Source: Actinomycetes bacterium (lineage in GTDB: Bacteria; Actinomycetota; Actinomycetes; Actinomycetales; Microbacteriaceae). Taken from it: a DNA stretch of 8,743 nucleotides. The stretch covers positions 1-8,743 of the forward strand of contig JAEWJG010000245.1 in NCBI GenBank assembly GCA_023386675.1, in the 5' to 3' direction. Of the stretch, positions 5,683-8,743 are shown piece after piece (the stretch's first letter is position 1; each line of letters starts with the position of its first letter). The notes under the pieces were generated by a model. The model made no database searches. It was given only the letters and a program-made list of their open reading frames with translations, and was not told the DNA's origin. Both the position numbers and the translations under genes were made by a program.

Positions 5683-5783
5683 CCCGTGAGTCTAGAAGTG
5701 TGAACAGGCCGCAGCCAGGTCCTCTTATCCCCAGGATCGAGGCGGCACTGCCTGGCCGCTCGACGCGAGCGCAGGGTGGAGTC
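5683..5783. promoter_or_regulatory. Divergent promoter region, MmyB-like regulator and aldo/keto reductase
   Basis: On the minus strand TAGACT (complement of 5689-5694) is a good -10 box placed for a leaderless start at GTG 5682. On the plus strand a weak CTTATC (5724-5729) could be a -10 for the reductase, with TGTGAA (5699-5704) as a poor -35. The reductase ribosome binding site AGGGTGGAG is at 5773-5781. TCTAGA (5691-5696) is a small palindrome over the regulator's -10 box and could be part of an autorepression site. Confidence 0.5.
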
Positions 5784-6662
5784 ATGACCGATTCAGAACG
5801 CACTCTCTCCACCCTTCCCGGCGGCACCTACCGCGTGGGGGATCTCGACCTCACCCGCGTCGGATACGGCGCCATGCAGCTGGCCGGGCCCGGGGTCTTC
5901 GGGCCGCCGGCCGACCGCGACGAAGCCGTCGCCGTGCTCCGCGCCGCCGTGGAGGCCGGCATCACCCACATCGACACCGCCGAGTTCTACGGGCCGCACG
6001 TCACCAACGAGCTGATCCGCGAAGCGCTCTCGCCGTATTCCGACCAGCTGCACATCGTCACGAAGGTCGGCGCCGAGCGGGATGCCGACGGCGGGTGGCC
6101 GCACGCGCGCTCGCCGCAGCAGCTGCGCGATCAGGTGCACCAGAACCTCCGGTCGCTGCGTCTGGAGGCGCTCGACGTGGTCAACCTGCGCGTCGGCGGC
6201 TTCGACCGGCCCGAGCCCGGGTCCCTCGCAGAGCAGTTCGGCGCGCTGGCGGACCTGCAGCGCGAAGGGCTCATCCGGCACCTGGGGCTGAGCACGGTGT
6301 CCGCCGAGCAGCTCGCCGAGGCGCAGGCCATCGCGCCGGTCGTGACGGTTCAGAACTTCTACAACATCGCGAACCGGCACGACGACGCTCTGATCGAGCA
6401 GACCGCGCAGCACGGCATCGCGTACGTGCCCTACTTCCCGCTCGGCGGGTTCAGCCCGTTGCAGTCCGGCGAGCTCGCCTCGGTGGCGGCGCGGCTGGAG
6501 ACGACGCCGCTGGCGGTCGCGCTCGCGTGGCTGCTGCAGCGCTCGCCCAACCTGCTGCTCATCCCGGGTACGTCGTCGGTGGCGCACCTGCGCGACAACA
6601 TCGCCGCCACGGCGCTCGAACTCTCGGAGGGCGCGGTGCGCGAACTGGATGCGATCGGCTGA
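5784..6662 (+). CDS. Aldo/keto reductase family oxidoreductase
   Basis: This is a 292-residue NADPH-type aldo/keto reductase, expected to be a cytosolic TIM barrel reducing aldehydes or ketones. Active-site residues visible are D64 and Y69 (HIDTAEFYG) and K94 (VTKVG). Where most members have the tetrad His after the next strand (xLH), this protein reads VVNLRVGG, placing R136 there. I recall a subfamily with this NLR motif, so it may be lineage-typical rather than a lesion. The C-terminal IPGTSSVAHLRDNIAA is the cofactor-phosphate-binding region. The start is ATG 5784, with AGGGTGGAG just upstream; an in-frame ATG at 5700 would cover the promoter and adds low-similarity residues, so it is rejected. 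It is divergent from an MmyB-like regulator, its likely controller. The substrate is unknown. Confidence 0.93.
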   Translation: MTDSERTLSTLPGGTYRVGDLDLTRVGYGAMQLAGPGVFGPPADRDEAVAVLRAAVEAGITHIDTAEFYGPHVTNELIREALSPYSDQLHIVTKVGAERDADGGWPHARSPQQLRDQVHQNLRSLRLEALDVVNLRVGGFDRPEPGSLAEQFGALADLQREGLIRHLGLSTVSAEQLAEAQAIAPVVTVQNFYNIANRHDDALIEQTAQHGIAYVPYFPLGGFSPLQSGELASVAARLETTPLAVALAWLLQRSPNLLLIPGTSSVAHLRDNIAATALELSEGAVRELDAIG

Positions 6663-6664
6663 CG

Positions 6665-6689
6665 AACGGGGAGGCGATCATCGCCCGTT
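6665..6689 (+). terminator. Hairpin after the aldo/keto reductase gene, possible terminator
   Basis: AACGGG (6665-6670) pairs with CCCGTT (6684-6689). An inner CGA/TCG stem (6675-6677 with 6681-6683) sits beyond a 4-nt bulge. It begins 2 nt after the reductase stop codon and lacks a T-tract. Its right arm touches the presumed -35 box of the transporter promoter, so it could also influence that promoter. Confidence 0.4.
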
Positions 6690-6763
6690 GCGTCGGATGC
6701 GAAATCGTATATCATTGCCGCACGGAGCGCCGCTCCGGACGATGATGTCAGCAATTCCGGGAG
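6688..6763 (+). promoter_or_regulatory. Promoter, leader hairpin and ribosome binding site of the MFS transporter gene
   Basis: TTGCGT (6688-6693) and TATCAT (6710-6715) with a 16-bp spacer form the best sigma-70-like promoter in the window. The predicted start, near 6722, falls at a perfect hairpin or operator CGGAGC-GCC-GCTCCG (6723-6737). The ribosome binding site CGGGAG is at 6758-6763, 9 nt before ATG 6773. A repressor binding at the inverted repeat, or an mRNA 5' stabilising hairpin, are both possible. Confidence 0.55.
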
Positions 6764-6772
6764 TACACGACG

Positions 6773-8170
6773 ATGAGCACATCCCCCTTCACACCGACCG
6801 GCAGCTTCCGGTCGCCGACCGATCGCCGCCGAGTGGTCTTCGCCACGGTCATCGGCACCACCGTCGAGTGGTACGACTTCTTCATCTACGCGTCCGCCGC
6901 CGGACTCGTCTTCGGGCAGCTGTTCTTCGCCCCGGCTGGGCCGCAGTTCGCGACCGTGCTGTCGTTCTTCACGGTGGGCGTCAGCTTCCTGTTCCGTCCG
7001 CTCGGTGCGTTCCTGGCGGGTCACTTCGGCGACCGGTACGGCCGGCGGCGGGTGCTCGTCGTCACGCTCATCCTGATGGGACTGGCGACGGCGCTCGTCG
7101 GCCTGCTGCCGACGTACCAGGCGATCGGGGTCGCCGCGCCTATCCTGCTCGTGCTGCTGCGCGTGCTGCAGGGCATCTCGGCGGGCGGCGAGTGGGGCGG
7201 CGCGGTCCTGATGGCGGTCGAGCACGCGCCGACGGCGAAGCGCGGCCTGTTCGGCGCGTCGCCCCAGATCGGCGTTCCTCTCGGTCTGCTTCTCGCGTCC
7301 GGGATCATGGCGCTGATGACCGTGATCGCGCCGGGCGACGCCTTCCTGGCGTGGGGATGGCGTGTGCCGTTCCTCCTGTCGGTGGTGCTCATCCTGATCG
7401 GGTACTGGGTCCGCCGCCGCGTCGAGGAGAGCCCGGTCTTCACCGAGATCGCCGAGCGCCGTCAGCGCACCCGCATGCCGATCGTGCAGCTGTTCCGCAA
7501 GCACTGGCTGCTCGTGATCGTCGCCGCGTTCGTCTTCGCCGGCAACAACGCCGTCGGGTACATGACCACCGGCGGCTACATCCAGAACTACTCGACCAAC
7601 CCGGAGGGCCCGCTCAAGCTCGACCGCGGTCCGGTGCTGTGGGCGGTGGCCGCGTCCGCCGTGACGTGGCTCGTGGCGACCTGGGTCGCGGGATGGCTGA
7701 GCGACCGGATCGGCCGTCGCACCACCTACATCATCGGCTGGATCCTGCAGCTGGTCGGCGTGTTCACCCTGTTCCCGCTGGTCAACACCGGAAGCGTCGG
7801 GATGCTGTTCCTGGGCCTGGCGATCCTCACGATCGGCCTGGGCTTCACTTACGGGCCGCAGGCGGCGCTCTACTCGGAGCTGTTCCCGGCATCCATCCGG
7901 TTCTCCGGGGTCTCGATCTCGTACGCGATCGGCGCGATCCTGGGCGGCGCGTTCGCACCGACCATCGCGACCGCGCTCGTGCAGGCGACCGGCAGCACCC
8001 TCTCCGTGACCTGGTACCTCGCGGGCATGACCATCCTCGGCCTCCTCGCCACCCTCGTCCTGCGCGACCGTACCGGCATCCCGCTCGGTCCGGACCACGA
8101 GGCCGAGCAGGCCGCGAGCCCCATCCGCGGCATCCACAACACCCCCGCCCCCGCTTCCGTCCGCACCTGA
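6773..8170 (+). CDS. MFS transporter, metabolite:H+ symporter (MHS) family
   Basis: This is a 465-residue inner-membrane symporter with about 12 predicted transmembrane helices, of the group that includes the ShiA, KgtP and ProP transporters. Such proteins import organic acids or related solutes with protons. Family marks are TVEWYDFFIYA (30-40) in helix 1, the MFS motif A GDRYGRRR (86-93) between helices 2 and 3, RVLQGISAGGEWGGA (130-144), and a second motif A GWLSDRIGRR (307-316) in the second half. The N- and C-termini are polar and cytosolic. The start is ATG 6773 behind CGGGAG, with its own promoter. It follows the aldo/keto reductase by 110 bp with a hairpin between, so the two are probably separate units. 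The substrate cannot be assigned; a carboxylate is the commonest for the family. Confidence 0.92.
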   Translation: MSTSPFTPTGSFRSPTDRRRVVFATVIGTTVEWYDFFIYASAAGLVFGQLFFAPAGPQFATVLSFFTVGVSFLFRPLGAFLAGHFGDRYGRRRVLVVTLILMGLATALVGLLPTYQAIGVAAPILLVLLRVLQGISAGGEWGGAVLMAVEHAPTAKRGLFGASPQIGVPLGLLLASGIMALMTVIAPGDAFLAWGWRVPFLLSVVLILIGYWVRRRVEESPVFTEIAERRQRTRMPIVQLFRKHWLLVIVAAFVFAGNNAVGYMTTGGYIQNYSTNPEGPLKLDRGPVLWAVAASAVTWLVATWVAGWLSDRIGRRTTYIIGWILQLVGVFTLFPLVNTGSVGMLFLGLAILTIGLGFTYGPQAALYSELFPASIRFSGVSISYAIGAILGGAFAPTIATALVQATGSTLSVTWYLAGMTILGLLATLVLRDRTGIPLGPDHEAEQAASPIRGIHNTPAPASVRT

Positions 8171-8183
8171 CCCCTCCCGGCCT

Positions 8184-8249
8184 CCATCGAGTCCGCACAG
8201 AGTGCACGCGACACGCCGTCGCGCCGTGCATTCTCCGCGGACTCGATGG
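8184..8249. repeat. 66-bp near-perfect palindrome, intergenic; possible bidirectional terminator
   Basis: The outer arms CCATCGAGTCCGC (8184-8196) and GCGGACTCGATGG (8237-8249) pair over 13 bp without mismatch. After a 2x2 internal loop, AGAGTGCAC (8199-8207) pairs with GTGCATTCT (8226-8234), with one G-T wobble. Then GCGAC (8208-8212) pairs with GTCGC (8218-8222) past a 3-nt bulge, leaving a 5-nt loop. It lies 14 bp after the transporter stop and 25 bp before the convergent hydrolase stop, an ideal place for a two-way terminator. It is longer than needed for that and has no T-tracts, so a dispersed intergenic palindromic repeat is the main alternative. Confidence 0.75.
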
Positions 8250-8274
8250 CGTTCGGTCGGGTGCGAGGCTGGGG

Positions 8275-8743
8275 TCAGGCGGTGAGGAAGCGCAGGAGGT
8301 GCGGAGCGAGCCCGTCGGCGGACACGTCGTGGGTCTGGCCGGCCACGATCTCGTAGCCGCCGTCCTGGGCGCCCGATGCGACGCCCTCGGCGCCGAGGCG
8401 CAGGAAGTCGGGGGTCTGCTCGCCGGCGAGACCGAGGACCGGCACGGTGATGGCCTGCAGCAGGTCGTCCGGCACACGGCTGTCGCCCATCGCGGCGTCG
8501 TCGTAGGCGAGGGTCGGCGCGAGGGCCAGCGTGGCGTCCCAGCCGGGGGAGTGCTGCATCCCCTGGATGCCCGCCTCCGGCACGCCGACGCGCCGCAGGA
8601 ACAGCACGACGGCGCCGGCGCGGTCGCCCGCCGCGAGCGCTGCCAGCAGCTGCTGGGTGTACGCCTGCGCGGACGGCAGCATCGGGTCCGGCAGGTAGGG
8701 CGGCTCGTACACGGCCACCCGGGGGACGCGGTCGGCGCCGAGC
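8275..8743 (-). CDS. Alpha/beta-fold hydrolase, 5' end cut by the window
   Basis: The visible 155 residues are the C-terminal two thirds of an alpha/beta hydrolase. The frame stays open to the right edge (LGADRVPRVAVYEPPYLPDP), and the VAVYEPP strand is an internal family motif. The GTG at 8718 is therefore not a true start. The cap region with helices follows. ITVPVLGLAGEQTPDF near the end is the strand that usually precedes the acidic triad residue, and AGQTHDVSADGLAPHLLRFL carries the likely catalytic His. The nucleophile elbow with the Ser is outside the window, so catalytic competence cannot be judged. Small esterase- or peroxidase-like hydrolases of this group are common in actinobacteria; the substrate is unknown. 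It is convergent with the transporter gene across the 66-bp palindrome. Confidence 0.85.
   Translation of the reverse strand, partial: LGADRVPRVAVYEPPYLPDPMLPSAQAYTQQLLAALAAGDRAGAVVLFLRRVGVPEAGIQGMQHSPGWDATLALAPTLAYDDAAMGDSRVPDDLLQAITVPVLGLAGEQTPDFLRLGAEGVASGAQDGGYEIVAGQTHDVSADGLAPHLLRFLTA

Noticed and set aside
4148..5827. 559-codon minus-strand open frame spanning several genes
   Set aside because: It crosses the toxin, DUF2510 and regulator genes in another frame and is Arg/Pro/Ala-rich without domains; it is a GC-bias artefact.
6431..8137. 568-codon minus-strand open frame opposite the transporter
   Set aside because: The composition (Glu/Arg/Asp/His/Gln-rich, no domain) is the usual reverse shadow of a membrane protein gene; the plus strand encodes an unambiguous MFS protein.

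Overview
This is a GC-rich window with strong G/C third-position bias, GTG starts and short, partly hairpin-bounded intergenic gaps. The protein types (AraC_binding_2-type AraC regulator, MmyB-like XRE regulator, DUF2510/DUF4190 membrane protein, MHS-family transporter) point to a high-GC actinobacterium. A Microbacteriaceae-like soil or plant-associated genus is my best guess, but the lineage is inferred, not shown. No rRNA, tRNA, CRISPR array, IS element or phage gene was seen.

Layout. (1) 1-3601 is a small catabolic unit: a zinc alcohol dehydrogenase running off the left edge (minus), an AraC/XylS regulator (minus) and a divergent succinate-semialdehyde-type aldehyde dehydrogenase (plus) that ends at a hairpin. 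The two control regions are rich in palindromes: paired GATKTG-N3-CAAATC sites upstream of the alcohol dehydrogenase, TACGATCC-N7-GGATCGTA over the araC promoter, and a perfect 14-bp palindrome. The simplest reading is alcohol to aldehyde to acid oxidation under one AraC-type activator. (2) 3623-4322 is a compact type II toxin-antitoxin module (Phd/YefM antitoxin plus PIN-domain toxin, GTGA overlap) behind a palindromic operator. (3) 4415-4837 encodes a small DUF2510/DUF4190-type membrane protein whose 3' end overlaps a convergent regulator by 19 bp. (4) 4819-6662 is a divergent pair: an MmyB-like XRE regulator, probably leaderless, and an aldo/keto reductase. (5) 6663-8170 is an MHS-family MFS symporter with its own promoter. 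(6) 8171-8274 is dominated by a near-perfect 66-bp palindrome between the convergent symporter gene and a truncated alpha/beta hydrolase gene that runs off the right edge.

No clearly new multi-gene system is visible; the genes belong to known families. The points most worth checking are non-coding: the twin operator-like sites, the 66-bp palindrome and the structured alcohol dehydrogenase leader. Two protein details also deserve a look: Met in place of Asn in the PIN motif, and Arg in place of the catalytic His in the aldo/keto reductase.
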